Under the pieces are notes generated by a model. It did no database searches. It saw only the letters and a list, made by a program, of their open reading frames with translations, and had not been told where the DNA came from. This document shows positions 5,593 through 5,987 of a DNA stretch of 5,987 nt, piece by piece. The stretch covers positions 1-5,987 of the forward strand of contig JAASSM010000135.1 of the NCBI GenBank assembly GCA_021767885.1, read 5' to 3'. Within the stretch, counting starts at the first letter, position 1. Every line of letters starts with the position of its first letter. Origin of the DNA: a bacterium. GTDB taxonomy: Bacteria; Krumholzibacteriota; Krumholzibacteria; LZORAL124-64-63. A program made the position numbers and the translations under genes.

Positions 5593-5987
5593 ATGACCGA
5601 GCCGCCCCACACCCCGCAGGAACTCGAGCGCTTCTTCGAGCTGTCGGTGGACCTGCTGGCCATCGCCTCGCTGCGGACCGGCTGCTGGGAACGCGTCAGC
5701 CCCGCGTTCACCCGCGTGCTGGGCTGGGCGCCGGCCGACCTCGAGCAGCGGCCGCTGCTGGAGCTGGTCCACCCGGAGGATCGCGCCGACGCCGAGCGTG
5801 CCCTCGACCGACTCGCCGCCGGGACGACGCTGCAGCAGTTCGAGCAGCGCGTGCGCACCCGTGACGGCCGCCACCGCTGGCTCGCCTGGCAGCTGGTCCC
5901 GCGCCCCGGGGAGCACCGCGTGTACTGCGTCGGCCGCGACGTCACCGCGCAGCGGGAGGCGGCCGGGCGCCAGGCGCACGAGCGCGA
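5593..5987 (+). CDS. PAS-domain sensor protein, N-terminal part only (runs off the right edge)
   Basis: The open frame from ATG 5593 gives 131 codons to the window edge with no stop. Residues 11-118 read as one PAS fold with its PAC motif: LERFFELSVDLLAIA (11-25), the W32-ERVSPAFTRVLGW core (to 45), LLELVHPEDR (55-64), then FEQRVRTRDGRHRWLAW (83-99) and YCVGRDVTAQRE (111-122). This is the PAS_3/PAS_9-like pattern that opens many cytoplasmic hybrid histidine kinases and diguanylate cyclases. A charged helix (119-131, RQAHER) starts the linker to the next domain. There is no signal peptide or membrane span before the PAS domain, so it should sense in the cytoplasm. The ribosome site is weak (a GAGG 12 nt upstream), and an in-frame GTG at 5542 is a less likely start because it would sit in the promoter -10. 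The output domain is not visible, and no cofactor-binding residue can be assigned. Confidence 0.82.
   Translation, partial: MTEPPHTPQELERFFELSVDLLAIASLRTGCWERVSPAFTRVLGWAPADLEQRPLLELVHPEDRADAERALDRLAAGTTLQQFEQRVRTRDGRHRWLAWQLVPRPGEHRVYCVGRDVTAQREAAGRQAHER

Noticed and set aside
5398..5979. Minus-strand open frame of 193 codons opposite the PAS gene
   Set aside because: The plus strand encodes a clear PAS/PAC pattern there. The minus frame is low-complexity and would cover both promoter candidates.

Overview
The window comes from a bacterium with a high-G+C genome (roughly 70 %, judged by eye, with G or C at most third codon positions). At least two of its genes use GTG starts behind good Shine-Dalgarno sequences. 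Eukaryotic-type Ser/Thr kinases fused to a zinc ribbon and to polytopic membrane modules are common in Gram-negative, soil- or sediment-type lineages such as Acidobacteriota, Gemmatimonadota, Myxococcota and the Krumholzibacteriota/Eisenbacteria group. I cannot place the organism more precisely from this sequence. No plasmid, phage, insertion sequence, CRISPR or RNA gene was seen.

Layout. (1) 2-991, plus strand: the 3' three quarters or more of a PLP-dependent amino-acid racemase of the alanine/ornithine racemase (Orr-like) family, cut by the left window edge. A strong GC hairpin follows 7 nt after its stop. (2) 1146-2747, plus: a complete proton-coupled oligopeptide (POT/PTR2) transporter of the major facilitator superfamily, with its own promoter candidate and an AGGAGG ribosome site. 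(3) 2699-5401, minus: a 900-residue membrane Ser/Thr protein kinase with zinc ribbon, kinase domain, one membrane span, an extracytoplasmic domain and about eight more spans. Its 3' end overlaps that of the transporter tail to tail by 49 bp. (4) 5593 to the right edge, plus: the N-terminus of a PAS-domain sensor protein, probably a histidine kinase or a diguanylate-cyclase-type protein whose output domain lies outside the window. The stretches without genes are short (992-1145 and 5402-5592), and both hold regulatory candidates.

How the genes may work together (inference). The racemase and the peptide transporter look like amino-acid and peptide metabolism, but each appears to have its own transcription unit. 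The kinase and the PAS protein are transcribed divergently from a 191-bp region. In it, two promoter candidates face away from each other and a GCACTTG inverted repeat supplies the first TTG of both -35 boxes. This symmetrical arrangement, suggesting shared control of two signalling proteins, is the most interesting thing in the window. I see no convincing new defence, mobile or biosynthetic system; the gene content is otherwise ordinary.
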